Origin: Melieria omissa | Taxonomy: Eukaryota > Arthropoda > Insecta > Diptera > Ulidiidae | NCBI GenBank assembly: GCA_963971225.1 | Contig: OZ020268.1 | Span: 114,420,830 to 114,484,829 of the forward strand | Length of the DNA stretch: 64,000 bases | Direction: 5' to 3' | Shown here: positions 36,539 to 48,855 of the stretch, piece by piece | Position numbering within the stretch: position 1 is the first letter of the stretch | Layout: every line of letters starts with the position of its first letter | Position numbers and translations under genes: made by a program | The notes under the pieces: generated by a model | Told to the model about the DNA's origin: nothing | What the model saw: the letters and a program-made list of their open reading frames with translations, nothing else | Databases searched by the model: none

Positions 36539-36902
36539 AACGTGCAACTTGTAATTTCTAGTATTAGATGTAAATTTAATATACTAAGTTTTGAAAAATA
36601 GAACAGAATTAAGTTGTTTATTATACACCCCCATGTATACAAAGAGCCGAAGGCCTAAGCAGCCAGTGCTTCTGTTAATTTAAGAGGAATAATTATTAAT
36701 AATTATTGCTTATGTATATAAATAAATAAATAAAAAATGGAACCAACATAACGTAATGAACTTACATATAGAAAATTTATGGACAAAAGGCTTGATATAG
36801 GTGTCAAAAGATGTGTGACACCACCATATTTTTAGGTTAAATATTTTTGTTTCACTTCCCAGAAAAATTGATTTTTTTATACATTGTTTCTTCGGCATAT
36901 TA

Positions 36903-37728
36903 AGGGAGGGGGCTGGGTTGTGAACCGGGTTTTGTTTTTTGGCTTTAACTTTTCACAGAATAAAGATATCGAAAAATACCGTTATCAAATATCGAAGATA
37001 CTGTTGGCAAGGTAAATATAAAACGCAAATTTGTTATGAAGACAGATTACTGTTTTAATTAAAGTTTAACTCTCTACGTCAAATTTTCTAAGGACTTGAT
37101 TTTTTGCTTTTCCAAAGTGGCTGCGTAGTGAACCATCTGGCAAATCCCAGTTACACAAAACACCCATAATTTTAATTTAATCAGGAGGTCTCAAGAAGTG
37201 AAAAAGTTATAAAGACGCCACTTAAGCCAAAAAATCGCAATGAATGCGAGTGCTCAATTTTTTTTTCATTTTCATCCCAATCGGTGTCGCAATGTTTGCA
37301 TGTGAAATACGAACGCGTTCTCTCATTGGCCCACTTCAAGTGAACTCACCGAAATCGAGTGAAATTACATAAAATTTCTTTATTTTAATAAATCAGGCGA
37401 TATAACCCAGCCCCCACAGTGGTTCACAGCCCAACCACGATGCCATTTTGGAAACTTGTAAAATAGCGACACTTCCAATCGTATTTCAACATAAACAAAT
37501 ATTGAATCATAAAAAAAAATCAAAGCCCTAAATAAATACGTTTACACTTACATTTTTGGAATAAATTCAGTCACTTGGATAGCACAAAAAAAAGCAAACA
37601 AGTTTTCGTAGTCGATTTTCAAAGACAAACTTGACAGTTGAAAAATTGGCTATTGATATGTTAATTAGGGGAAGAAAAAACAGTAATGGTTCACAACCCA
37701 GCCTGGTTCACAACCCACCCCTTTCCCT
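36903..37728. mobile_element. TA-flanked MITE with GC-rich inverted termini
   Basis: The left end AGGGAGGGGGCTGGGTTGTG and the opposite-strand right end AGGGAAAGGGGTGGGTTGTG agree over most of 27 bp, continuing into GAACC(G/A)GG. TA flanks both ends (36901-36902, 37729-37730). An internal copy of the motif lies at about 37399-37437 (aacccagcccccacagtggttcacagccc). There is no transposase. The superfamily is uncertain: the TA flank suggests IS630/Tc1/mariner type. Confidence 0.65.
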
Positions 37729-37736
37729 TATATATA

Positions 37737-38130
37737 CAGTGGCGGACAAAACTGTTCACGAATTTTCGAAAGTTAGAAGGTTTATTAAATTTTTTACTTT
37801 TTAACAACAAAAACAAAAATTTAAGGACATAGTTTTAAAATTTCATATTTTGTTTACTGAAAAACAACAAACAAAATATTATAATTATATAATAATAAAT
37901 AAAAAACACTAAAATTCAACAAAAGTGGTGTGAACAGTTTTGACGCACATATGGTAAGCAAAAATCGATTGATATTATCTTTAATATTTTGGGTGGTCTC
38001 CGCGGGCCTTTATAATGATTCGGCATGCTTTGTACTAGATTGTCTAGTATTTTTGAGGGTATTTCCAACCATGCTGGTTAAGTTTTCTGTCAATATCCTT
38101 TGGTGAGTCTTTTTGGGCATAATTTTTCTC
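37737..38130 (-). mobile_element. Tc1-like transposon relic
   Basis: After a TA, CAGTGGCGGACAAAACTGTT at 37737 looks like a Tc1-like terminus, and a partial inverted copy GTGAACAGTTTTGACGCACA lies near 37931-37950. Beyond it, on the minus strand (about 38095-37985), a degenerate peptide with an internal stop recalls the GRPRKTT linker of Tc1 transposases. The outer end is unclear and the copy is clearly dead. Confidence 0.4.
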
Positions 38131-38283
38131 TTTAAGGCAAACTTAAGATACTTTCTAAAACTTAAAATACATTGAATTGAAGGTCCAACCGATATTTAAA
38201 ATGTCAGTTAAAATTTCGATTATTTTAAATCTGTATTAAACTAGTCGCGCCCAGGTCGAAAGCCCAATTTTCCTTGTTTTTAT

Positions 38284-38897
38284 TTAACCCATTCGAGATC
38301 GATTGCACACCGTGTGTGCAATGGATTTCCGAGGCTATAAGACAGCCTGCACACCGTGTGTGCAATAACCGTAATGTGCAATTATTAGTTATTCTGAGTA
38401 AACTAGTCGTCGAAACACGATTTTTCTGGACCTAATGAAATCTGTAAAGTACAGGAAAACAAAATTTGGCATTGGTTTAACTGTGTACCACAAAATCGTT
38501 TATGTTATTTTTTTCATTATTCAACTTACTTTTTTAACTTTTTACTACTTTTTAAAAATTTTCTTTGCATTATATTTTGTTCTTTATTACTGAAAGCAAA
38601 ATAAATAATATTCTAACTATTTTTGAAATAAATGGTTATACAATTTTTAATGATGCATTTTCATTTTACCTTAGATTGCACACATGGTGTTCAATCCGCT
38701 CCTCGCAATAAAAATTTTTCGAGGAGCGAGCTGCACACCCGGTGTGCAATGATCTTATTTATGCGAATTCACTTACGAATCGGGTGATTTCCATATTAAA
38801 CATGTTTTTTTTTATTAAAAATTAACAATACAAAGAAGAAAAACATTTCGCTCCTGGGGACCGTGTTCGAAAAAAATCGTCGTCGCGAATGGGTTAA
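38284..38897. mobile_element. piggyBac-like MITE, TTAA-flanked, with repeated internal palindromes (family C)
   Basis: TTAA (38284-38287) plus CCCATTCG faces CGAATGGG plus TTAA (38894-38897). Inside lie four palindromes built on TGCACAC-nnn-GTGTGCA: two near the left end (38304-38320, 38348-38364), one degenerate (about 38674-38696) and one near the right (38732-38748). A further hairpin is GCTCCTCG/CGAGGAGC (38698-38728). No transposase is present. The repeated palindromes could be transposase-binding sites, which is inference. Confidence 0.7.
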
Positions 38898-41800
38898 AAG
38901 AATATGAATTTGGAAGGCAACTTAGAATAGCTACGATTTGACCCACAGTGAGTTTCCTCAGTAACGTGAAACTCAATTACCGACACTACAAAGTCTATCG
39001 AAATTCGAAAGAATGTCTTTTAACTAATCAAGAACAAATTAAAGAAAATTCAAACCTTTTGACTTTAATCTAGAACAACAGATCTTTGATTTTTCAGTTG
39101 CAGGTTCGCTTATTTTTTTCCAATCACTTTCACATGTTTTTAGTTTACATACTCATCAAAATTGTTGCATTGCACTTTTTATCTTAAGATTTATCAAAGA
39201 GTGCGCATTACTTTTCTATTGCATAAGACGCACCATCCATGACAGATTGATATTTGTGGTAATGAGAAATGAAATGAAATGCTGGTTTATATTATTTTGA
39301 CATTTCTTTTAATTAAGAGAAATTTCACCTTTACGTTTCGTTTCGTCGGCATTTCGCTTTAATGAGCACTGGCTGACTGCGTTATGCATTCGAAGTACCT
39401 ACTTTGCTTACTTGCTTGGGGCTGGGACAATCGCAAGAGTAACGCTTGCTGAGTGCTGTCAGTTATTTTGCCAGTTAGATAATTAATTCGGCGCATCGAT
39501 GACATTTAGTGGTGCAGAACCAATCACCTTGCGCAGGCAATCATATTTCATTAACGATAACTGGCTGATGACAGCGTGATTTTCCATTTAGTGTTATCAA
39601 TGAAATCTTATCTTGTGTTTTGACTCCTTCAACTCTTTTCTGGCATTAAGCAGATTAAGTATAAAATAATTTATGTCCAAAAACAAAAATACCCTGTCGA
39701 CTGCCGCATTATGTAGAATGCGTTTTAAATTAAAAGTGAAGGTTTGAAATATGCAAAACATACACATATTTTAAAAGCCCCATTAATGATGTGTTTATTT
39801 TAATTAAGTCTTGGCGCTATTAACGCAATAATACTTCACAGCAACGACTCAGCGCGCTGCCGATCGATTGTTTATAATGATCCGAGTGAGTGTTTTAGTG
39901 GCTCTGCTGAGCACAAAAGGTTATTCAATGGTGGCGGCATCAACATCAACAGCAACACCAGTACCAACACCAGTAACCCATTGAAGTCCACAACAGCCAT
40001 CACCATATAGTTTTGGTCCGAGCGCTCGGCTGCAGGCCGTGTGCATGGGTAACTGTAAATGATAGTGAAAGCAGAGGCAATTTTAGTGCCAAAATGCGAG
40101 TAATTTGCCATAAAATGAAAATCACTAAACAGCGAGTGGAATTATCATTATTGATACTTTCTTTGAATGTTCGTTTAGCATATTGAAACGATCGAAGAGT
40201 GTACGTTCGAGTTTAAGTGATATTTCCGCATGGAGTGCTGGGGCATGCGCGAACTTTGATTTCCAATTTAAGATGCTTCCGAAGCGTGGAAGCAAGTGCC
40301 GTATGCGAGTAATTGTATATGCAATTCAGGTGCGTAGGGTTGCAGGGATTTGCAAGCTTTTCAGTGAGCGCTCTGTAAGGTTTCTTGCTTGCGTGAGGCA
40401 CAACACAGTTTGGCGCACACTGTCGCAGTGCTTTGCCGGCGTGTTTTTTGGTATTTACACAACCGATTTTTACAAATAGAAATCTCTCACATTCTGTTGA
40501 AAATAAATAAATTCAAAAATGAATTATGCATCATCAATTAAATCGGTCAGAGATTTTAAGGTCTGTCGGGCGTATAAAATGTCTGCAAATAGAAAACTTG
40601 AAGCCATCGCGCTGAGGATGAACAAACAATTATAATTGAACATATTTTGAAAATATATACATTTTTGACCGTTTTTGATCTAATTACTAGATTTGTTGGC
40701 AAAATTGCAATAACTAAGTATGGTAATTTCCTTAAAGGCTCTTCGGGAACCGAGTTTTTACTTCGCTAGAATGTTTTGAAACGATTCCAAGTCTTATCTA
40801 CGAGCACGCATAGGTTCAGTAGTCCATGTAATTTTAAATAATAACTTAATAAAGAATACATTTGCACACGTCTACATTTTGGACAACCAAACATTTAAGA
40901 AACAATGCGCTTGCACTGAGTTGCACATTTGTGCGTCCAAAACTTTCAACTAATGACAATATTATAAAATATGTTAACTATTTCTTTAAGTGAGTATTTC
41001 GCGAGCCCTTTGCACTCAGCTCATTTAAGTGCCAATAAATGACAAACCCGATTTTACCCACGTTTAGTGTACGATATTGCATAATCAGCCAATGGCGAAA
41101 TGACCATACAAAACCGCTACCACAACATTCAAAACGATAGAAAGCTGCCTCGAAATAGCGATTTTTCGACATTTTTCGCTGTGTTGAACTTGGTTTTACT
41201 TTGTTGTGGTGGTGCGATTATGCGTTTTTGCGCGCCCATTTACGAATTCATCAAAGTCCATTTCACAATGTGCGGAAAGAAAAGAGTTTATTTTCGAACG
41301 CTGCTTTCCTAATTAGCATAAAAGTTTAATAATCATAAATACGCGCAGCGCAAACACCATACTCCATAAACATACATGTGAGTACATACATAGGTATTTT
41401 CTCTTAGGTCAAACATTAAACGGTTACGCGCTATTGGCCTCTGGCCACCAGTGACAAGTAGGTGCTGCGTCTGCCGCAAGCGCGTTTCGATCAATTTGCA
41501 TATGGAAGAAGTAAATCGAAACGAAAGTGAAAAGACACAAACACCACGGCGACAATTGGCAAATGACTACACAAATATAGAAGAAGAAAGACACAATAGC
41601 TTCGACAAGCCAATGCAAAGCGTGTTTGTGTGGCCCGAGTCTGGCGTAGCTGCTAACGCGCGCTCAATGGTCTGGTCGGTAGTATCGGAAGTGCACCAGA
41701 AAAATGGTGCGATTTGAATGAAAATGAAAACAGCAAATAAGGTGCTCAAATGTACGGGAAACAAAAACCCGGATATTATTGGGAAATCAGAAAGTCGATG

Positions 41801-44784
41801 ATTTCGAATGATGAACAGTTTAATTTTCAAACTCTAAAACGTCAACGTTGAAAACAACAATGAAGTTGGCCATCACTATCTGCGATCACAGTTACGAACG
41901 ATTATTAAATTGTAGTATTTGTAATTGCCATGACAAGAGTGTATCTCACTTTGTAAAAATCGACAGAAATTTGGAGAAAATGGGAAAATTTTGCTATTAC
42001 AAAAGCAACTGTTGGTTGTTGGAGCCTAAATATAGCAAATATATATTAAAATATAGCAGATATTGTTATGTGTATGCACTTGCAATTAGTCCATATGGAC
42101 TCATAATCAGAATTAAGGTAAAACATTTAATAAACATAGTGAAATAGTAGGCAAAACCCACGGAAGAGTTAACAAGTTTGTCAATTTGAAAAAAATAAAT
42201 AAATTTTACTTTTCAAATTTAAACTGTGAACTGCGGGTATATACAACTTTACGTACGTACGTACCTACGTATTTTCCAGAATTTAAAATTAAGTTTCAAA
42301 GACTAAAGCTAATATGAAAAGTGTGCAATTTTTTAGGGTGCCATCAATCAATGACTGATGAACACTGTGGGATTTGATTTCGTCACAACATTTTACTAAA
42401 TTTGACAAAATATTGTGAAACGATAGTGGTTTATAAAGGAACATCTCAAATAATAACAATTAACAATTAAAGAGATAGAAGAGAATAACTAAGAAGCATT
42501 ATAAAATAATAATTTTGAGGTGATTAAAAAGAACTATTTAATTTCCAAATTTAGTTTTACAGCCCCGAAATTATATAAAGAAGTTTACCCGTACTTCAGA
42601 CATATGTAATACTCATAACTTGTTTACTATTTTAGAATAATTGAAAATTGTTTTAGACAGCATTTTTTTACAATTATTTTCTTCTTCTCTACTTTTCAAT
42701 TGATACTACTTTCCAAAGACACATACATATGAACGTATTATTGATTTCGTATTGTCTGATTATTTAAGTTGAAGTTGTATAATCGAAACACCTATTTTTT
42801 AAGGCGTAACTTTGGCCCAAAATGGCAAAATCAAATGAGCTTAACCACGACCATGTCCATTGCCCCGGCTTCAAACGTTCGCGCAACTCTGTCGCAATTC
42901 GGCAACGTACATAAGTTCGCATTAAAAAGTTTTAAGCAAAAAAAACCTAACCGCGAAACCCAAACAAATTCGATTGCATAATGAGCGCTGATTCACCGCA
43001 CCTTAAATGTGCCTCATTCAACTGACCTAAGCGTGCCCTATTGCGGGCTGCCGGTTGGTCCCATTGTGACGCTATTGTACTTGGTATGTAGGTAACCATA
43101 CGATTCCATTGCATGACGCAGTGGCACTGAGCAATTCGTGTAGAGTCAGTTGGCGGCAACAATATCCGCATATGTTGCGCTAATGGCTGCCAGCATACAG
43201 GTAAGCGACACACTTAGCGTGCCGTGCGGGCTATGAATTCACTTAGGCCTCATACATTCAATTGAAAATCGAAACTGTTGTTGGTGCGTTATGCGGGAGT
43301 CGCTGCAGTCGCGTTGGGCAATTGCCAAGAATGCGTGCAGCCGCTGCCTGCACTCGAGCAGCCGGGCACACGTAGCTCCACATGGAGCGTCGCTCGTTAC
43401 AACAACCATGCAGCGTTACGCATTTGCAATTAAGGTGAAGCACCTCGACTTCAACAGACACCAACAGTGAAAGTGAAATTGCAGCCAAATGACTCACGGC
43501 GCCCGCGTATTTTGTCGTTTTATGTGCGCTGCGGCAACTGCACAAATGATCAAGTGAGGGCGAAAAAATGCAAAACAGCAAATGCGCAATCACTATGACT
43601 GCAGTTGACAAGTGTGGAAAATGTTATTAATGTATGTTTATATTTTATAACATACCATGTCTTTGTTACTAAATGATTTTCGCAACAGAATGTGCCACAA
43701 GTGTTGCGTAGATCAAATCTTGAGTTAAGCTTAAAGTTATAAATTTATCCGGTTATATTGTAATTTGAAAAGTAAGCATTTTCAATTTCAAACAACTGTT
43801 TTCGAGTTGTTTTTACCGACTTGTCAGCAACTTGATCGACTTGATTGCTCTTAAATGCAAACACCCGAATTGCTTTATAAAGCCTGCAGTGATTATATGA
43901 ATCGCCACATTTTCTTTTCTTCGACCAATTTTACCAGTCTCTACCAAATTTTCACTATCAGAATCTTCATATCACATACACATTTTCCTGCTCACATCTA
44001 ATAGGCAGCAACTCAATGTCGTTTGAATAATTTTTCTAAATTAACACAACCGCCATAAATTACACTTTTGGTTGCGACAATTTTTGCCAACCATTGCCTG
44101 TGTTAATTTGACTGCAATTCGCCAAGAGCACTCAAATAAATTGGCCCCACTAGGTTCCGCAACTCCCACCACATTAGAAAATAATGTCAATGACAAGATT
44201 TGCACACGACATGACACACTTCAAATACACAAACACACAAGCTAATCCGTTTCTCTATTGGAATTACTTTGATATTTATTTGTTTCGTAAATTCTTTCGG
44301 TTTCTTTTTTGCCAATTGCAGCAATGCGAATAAAAATTAACAAGTTTCGCTCCCACTTCTTTTAATCTTTTCTACTACGATATTACATTACGTTAGAAAA
44401 ATTAACAAAATATGCATTTTGCATTTATGTATGGTATCAACATATCACATATTTCTGATATTTACTTATATCCTTAACAAAATGGATTTCATATGCATTT
44501 ACATAGCCCAAAAGGAAAGCAAACTGCATTCAGTGATGCTCACAACGAATCAATGGTGTTAGGGCTGGAAATAATCTGCTTTTTGTTGCTATGGACGTGG
44601 GGTAGGATAGAACATAATGTAGCTTACAACTAACATAAAATTGGATATGTTTTGGAAACTTCAAATTCGAATTCAATGATCGAGTTTTTTCTTTATAATA
44701 AAAACAGCCCGCTGACTTCTCAGTGACGCTAGTTAGGAAAACTATGCAAGATTGTTTCCATTTCTTATGCAGGCAGACGCACGC

Positions 44785-46812
44785 TCAATCCCAGTCGTCC
44801 CTCCTAAAGAATAGCTTCTTCCCTCGCAGTGAGGAAGTATCCAATGGTTTGCGTGTAAATGAGTGCGAGTGCAGCTCAATGTCGTCCAAGCTGAGAAAGC
44901 TATTCGGCTTGCTGACCACTGTCGAGGGCGACTGCAGGCTGGCGACATTCTCAATCTCGCCATTCTCGACCGCTCTATCAAACCGAAAAGAAAACTCCAA
45001 TTGAACGCACTGGCAAAAAATTATATAAAAAAAAAATAACGTGCTCGTACCTGAAGCTTGTCTTCGTTAGGTCTTTGCGCGAACGAAAGCTATGGTTGCT
45101 GTAATTGACCGGTGTGGAATTTACGATTTTATTGCCGGCCGCAAAATTGGTGGGTGTGCTATGCGGCGACAGCTCTAAGCAGTTGTCGCCGAGCATAAAG
45201 TCGAGAGATGAGCTACGTCCATTAGTATCAGCGGTGGTGGGTGTGGAAGCGATAATCCGTGTGCAAACGATGGATCGTTTGCCGGCGCCGACACCAACCC
45301 CAACGCCACACAAGCGACTGCCGTCCGGCCGTTGTGTTTTGCCAGAGGAGTCGTCAACAATAGAGTTGCGGAGCATGAATATGCTTAGCACGGACATGAG
45401 AAAGCCGAATACGATGTTTTTAAAATTGCACAATTTAGTCCAGGCGACACGACGTGTGCGTCTGATGGTTTGTTTCTATAATATAAATGAAGAGAATCAG
45501 TAAAAAAATTTTAACAGTCGAGAAAGCAATTTCCGAAAATTTCGAGCAGTTTTGGTACCGTTTAAACACAACTTACAACTTGTTTAACCAACAACCAGCG
45601 ACTGCGACGCTCCAACATGCTAGCAAACTTCTTGTGGCTCAACAGCACATCCACTGTCGGCCTTGCCTGTGGATCAGGCGCCATCATCTGCTTTATGATT
45701 GCCTGTAACTCTGGCGATATGGCTGCAAAAATTCCAACATTGCATTTTACATTTCACACAACACATTTTTACTACTCACTTTTGATAAAGTCCTCCGGCA
45801 GTACGCCGCTTCGCAACTGTTGCCACAGCGGACCGTTGGAGGGTAATTCGAGACAGCAGGAGAGTTCCAGCATGGCAATACCCAGACTGAATATATCAGC
45901 AGCCTTGGAGAACTTGCCTTGCATAATTTCCGGCGCCATGTAGCGCGAGTCCCCTTCAGTGGCTTGATGTCGATTGGCCTGCGATCAGAAGAACATTGCT
46001 ACTTCATTTAATCTACACGGAAAATTCACCAACTCCTTTATCATTACCCTATCCACGTCTATAACTAGCCCAAAGTCTGCGAGCTTGCAGCTATCGTCGT
46101 CCCCAATCAGCACATTGTCTAGCTTGATATCCAGGTGTATGAGATTACGGTCGTGCAAATTCTTAAGCGCCAGCAACAGGTCCAACAATATCGACCATAT
46201 TTTCTCCTCCGGTATGTGTTGCTTACGCACCAGATAACGATCCAGACTCTCGCGACAGAGCTCCATCTGCATATAAAGCCGATCGTCTTGCTCCCAAGCA
46301 CGAAAGAATTGCACGAAATTGGAGTGTCCGGAGAACTGTTCATAGCGCCGAACCTCCTCTAGCTGCTCCTGCCGATAGTGTTCGCTGCGAAACTGCTGCT
46401 TCGACATTTTCACCGCATACAGGTGCCCATCCTCTTTCGAGCGAACTTTGAATACCTCGCCGAAGGAGCCCTCGCCGATTTTTGCTAATCGTGTGAAGCA
46501 CTGTTCAAAGTAGGTTGCGTCCACTGAGCGGTCATAAGATGCGCTTAGTGACTGCATGTCCGGCTCCGAGGTACCGGTGCCGTCCCCGTCACCGCGGAAA
46601 GATATTGTGTGTGCCGTGTTCGAGCCGGACGCCGAAGAGTGGCTACGATTGAACATGACGTCGTGGTAGGAGTGGCGTGGCTTCAGCTTCGGTGGCCGCA
46701 GGCGGAACTCTTCGCGCTTGTTGTGCTGTTTGTGTGCGTACTGAAATACTGCTTCATCGCGGATCTCAGGCACCGGCAGCCGCAACAATGGAAGCGGCAT
46801 TTCGGTGGCCAT
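44785..46812 (-). CDS. Myt1: Membrane-associated Cdk1-inhibitory kinase Myt1
   Basis: Five exons (46812-46048, 45978-45780, 45722-45577, 45475-45051, 44974-44785) join in phase with GT-AG ends to give about 574 aa, against roughly 530 in Drosophila. Myt1 phosphorylates Cdk1 on Thr14/Tyr15 to hold cells out of mitosis and sits on ER/Golgi membranes. Visible features are the glycine loop GEGSFGEV (about residue 113), the VAIK-type lysine in YAVKMSK, the catalytic loop HLDIKLDNVL, DFG (ADFGLVID), EGDSRYMAPEI and DIFSLGIAMLEL. A hydrophobic tether follows the kinase domain (NIVFGFLMSVLSIFML). The exon junction DVDR|ANRHQATEGD restores the conserved activation segment. Start: ATG 46812 is the first in-frame ATG; the frame is open slightly further upstream without one, and an acceptor may lie at about 46825. 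Divergent from scf. Confidence 0.93.
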
Positions 46813-47853
46813 CACGCCAACACCCTGAGCAGAGAGCGCAACTGGACAAACTATGTGCAATATTTTATTACTTGTGACGAGCCGCAGTTCCAGCTACAAT
46901 GAAGTTTGTTATTATGTCCAGCCGTCCGGACGGTAGGCGCGTTAAAACCGCTGATGTGTCAATCTCACTAATTTGACGATCCTTATTTTCTTTTCTTACA
47001 GTCCTTTTTTTGTAGTTTATCTATGCCTTGTTGCGATTTCTATACTTTGGTAATAACCTGTGCTGATTGGTTTCTGATTCATACTTTTGGGTCACTTTTC
47101 AATTGTTTTTGCACTTTCTTTTTTCGATACGAACTTCCCAAAGGAAGTATTCGCAACAGAATTTTTGTTGTAAATCAGCGTTTGAAAATCGAAATGACAG
47201 CGCCACTCGTACGATTTCGTAGGAAGCAGCTTTGCTTTGGGTTGAACGCAGCAGAGTTGCATTTACATGCGAAGACAGTGGTGAATTGGCTGAAATGAAA
47301 TCGTTTCATTCAAATTCTAAACACATATCTGTATCGGTAACTTAATATATGATATTTACATTTGCGTTTACTTGTACCACATTGTAAATAAACTTTGGCA
47401 GAAACAATAGGCAAATCAGATATGCGTGTGTAAATAATAATAAATACAAATATTCCACAAACCATAAATAGATAAGTGGCAGCCCAACTGGTCCTCGAAA
47501 CGATGTTGTTAACATCTTTTCACTTCACAAACATTTATAATTTCACTTAACATTGATATTTTATTAATTCTTTCTCCTTCTTGGACAAATGCACAGTTTC
47601 TTTTTTGTTGAGAATATATTACTAGAACTTAAATCGCTTCCAACTTATTATGAGCTCTAGAACTTTGCAATTATTTCGAGGGAAAAAAATTAGCTCGCAT
47701 GAGTTCGGCAACACTGGCCAAAAAGTACACGTATCTGCTGCTGCAGCCGCGACTCCAGTTGTACTGGAATTTAAGCATTCAATTGATTTGGAAGTTTCGT
47801 CGCACTGACATTCGCCCAAGTGGAAGCAGCGCACACCAACGTATCCAGTGAAC
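46813..47853. other. Divergent promoter region between Myt1 and scf
   Basis: This 1-kb interval separates two outward-facing start codons. It probably holds both promoters and 5' UTRs. No reading frame with resemblance to a known protein is seen. Core promoter elements could not be assigned with confidence. Confidence 0.5.
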
Positions 47854-48855
47854 ATGTTCCACCTCCATTCCACGCTGCTGCTACCGGTGCTATTGCTCAG
47901 CGCACTCACATTCGCCGCCAATGCAATCCCCAAGCCGGACGACGATAAGCCGGACACACTGCACAACCCATTGGAGCACGACTCTGCGCACGCGAAGCAC
48001 TTTGACGGTGAACACCACAACGCACAATTCGATCACGAAGCGTTTCTGGGTGAAGATGAGGCAAAGACGTTCGACCAGTTACCGCCAGAGGAGAGCAAGC
48101 GGCGACTCGGCCTGATCGTCGATCGCATCGATGACGACAAAGATGGCTTCATCACGATGTCGGAACTGAAGCGATGGATTCAGTACACACAACGGCGTTA
48201 CATTGACGAAGATGTGGGCCGTTTGTGGAAGCAGCACAACCCTGACAATAATGCCAGTATAAGCTGGGAGGCCTACCGCAAGAATGTGTACGGCTTTATG
48301 GACGATCTGGACAAGGATGAGCTGGAGCAGGAGGAGAACGGCATGTCGTACAAAGGCATGCTGACGCGCGATCGCCGACGCTGGGGTATTGCCGACCAGG
48401 ATCTGGACGATGCGCTGACGCGCGAAGAATTCACCGCTTTCCTGCATCCCGAAGAGCACCCGACAATGCGTGATGTAGTGCTTACCGAGACCATTGAGGA
48501 CATTGACAAGGACAAGGACGGCAAAATCTCCGTGGAGGAGTACATTGGCGACATGTATCGTGCCTCGGAGCCGGACGAAGAGGAACCGGAGTGGGTGACT
48601 AGCGAGCGTGAAGGCTTCAGTAAATTCCGTGACTTGGATGGTGACGGCCTGCTCGACCGAGAAGAAGTACGTGCCTGGGTAGTGCCGAAGGACTTTGACC
48701 ATGCCGAGAGCGAAGCCAAGCATTTAGTGTTCGAGGCAGATGTGGATGGCGACGAGAAGCTGACGAAGGAGGAAATACTTGACAAATATGATGTGTTCGT
48801 GGGCTCGCAAGCCACCGATTTTGGCGAGGCGCTGGCACGCCACGACGAGTTCTAA
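47854..48855 (+). CDS. scf: Calumenin/reticulocalbin-like EF-hand protein of the secretory pathway (CREC family)
   Basis: This single-exon gene encodes 333 aa. ATG 47854 is chosen because it directly precedes a signal peptide (MFHLHSTLLLPVLLLSALTF, cleavage near AANA). Six EF-hand loops follow: DDDKDGFITMSE (about residue 93), NPDNNASISWEA, ADQDLDDALTRE, DKDKDGKISVEE, DLDGDGLLDREE and DVDGDEKLTKEE. The first, fourth, fifth and sixth look calcium-competent, while the second and third have diverged. The protein ends in HDEF, the ER-retention-type tetrapeptide of calumenins. CREC proteins bind calcium with low affinity in the ER/Golgi. The Drosophila homologue is called DNA supercoiling factor. 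The poly(A) signal is at 49271-49276. Confidence 0.93.
   Translation: MFHLHSTLLLPVLLLSALTFAANAIPKPDDDKPDTLHNPLEHDSAHAKHFDGEHHNAQFDHEAFLGEDEAKTFDQLPPEESKRRLGLIVDRIDDDKDGFITMSELKRWIQYTQRRYIDEDVGRLWKQHNPDNNASISWEAYRKNVYGFMDDLDKDELEQEENGMSYKGMLTRDRRRWGIADQDLDDALTREEFTAFLHPEEHPTMRDVVLTETIEDIDKDKDGKISVEEYIGDMYRASEPDEEEPEWVTSEREGFSKFRDLDGDGLLDREEVRAWVVPKDFDHAESEAKHLVFEADVDGDEKLTKEEILDKYDVFVGSQATDFGEALARHDEF

Larger units (their letters stand above)
31273..36736 (+). mobile_element. Full-length I-clade non-LTR retrotransposon
   Basis: A 5.46-kb element is bracketed by a perfect 12-bp duplication ATGGAACCAACA at 31261-31272 and 36737-36748. It has a 160-bp 5' UTR, two uninterrupted ORFs (31433-32782 and 32855-36538) separated by 72 bp, a 198-bp 3' UTR, and a 3' end of (TAAA)n type. 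The order gag-like zinc-knuckle protein, then endonuclease, reverse transcriptase and RNase H, identifies the I clade; jockey elements lack the RNase H domain. The intact ORFs and undecayed target duplication point to recent, possibly still competent, retrotransposition. Its C-rich coding strand contrasts with the AT-rich surroundings. Confidence 0.93.
36749..44784. other. Gene-free stretch between the LINE and Myt1
   Basis: I find no coding sequence I can support. The left part (36.9-38.9 kb) is packed with DNA-transposon remnants listed separately. The rest (39-44.7 kb) is AT-rich, with a GC-richer patch at about 43.0-43.6 kb and a short ACGT run near 42250, and I see nothing assignable in it. 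Confidence 0.6.

Noticed and set aside
46813..46860. Extension of Myt1 to a TTG at 46860
   Set aside because: It is not an ATG, and acceptor-like sequence (TCTCTGCTCAG) lies between it and the first in-frame ATG at 46812.
47848..47853. Upstream non-ATG start for the calumenin-like gene
   Set aside because: The frame is open from a GTG at 47848, but ATG 47854 directly precedes the signal peptide and is the natural start.
48079..48815. Long minus-strand open frames of 180 and 214 codons opposite scf
   Set aside because: They are antisense shadows of the calumenin-like coding sequence, whose EF-hands and signal peptide are unambiguous.
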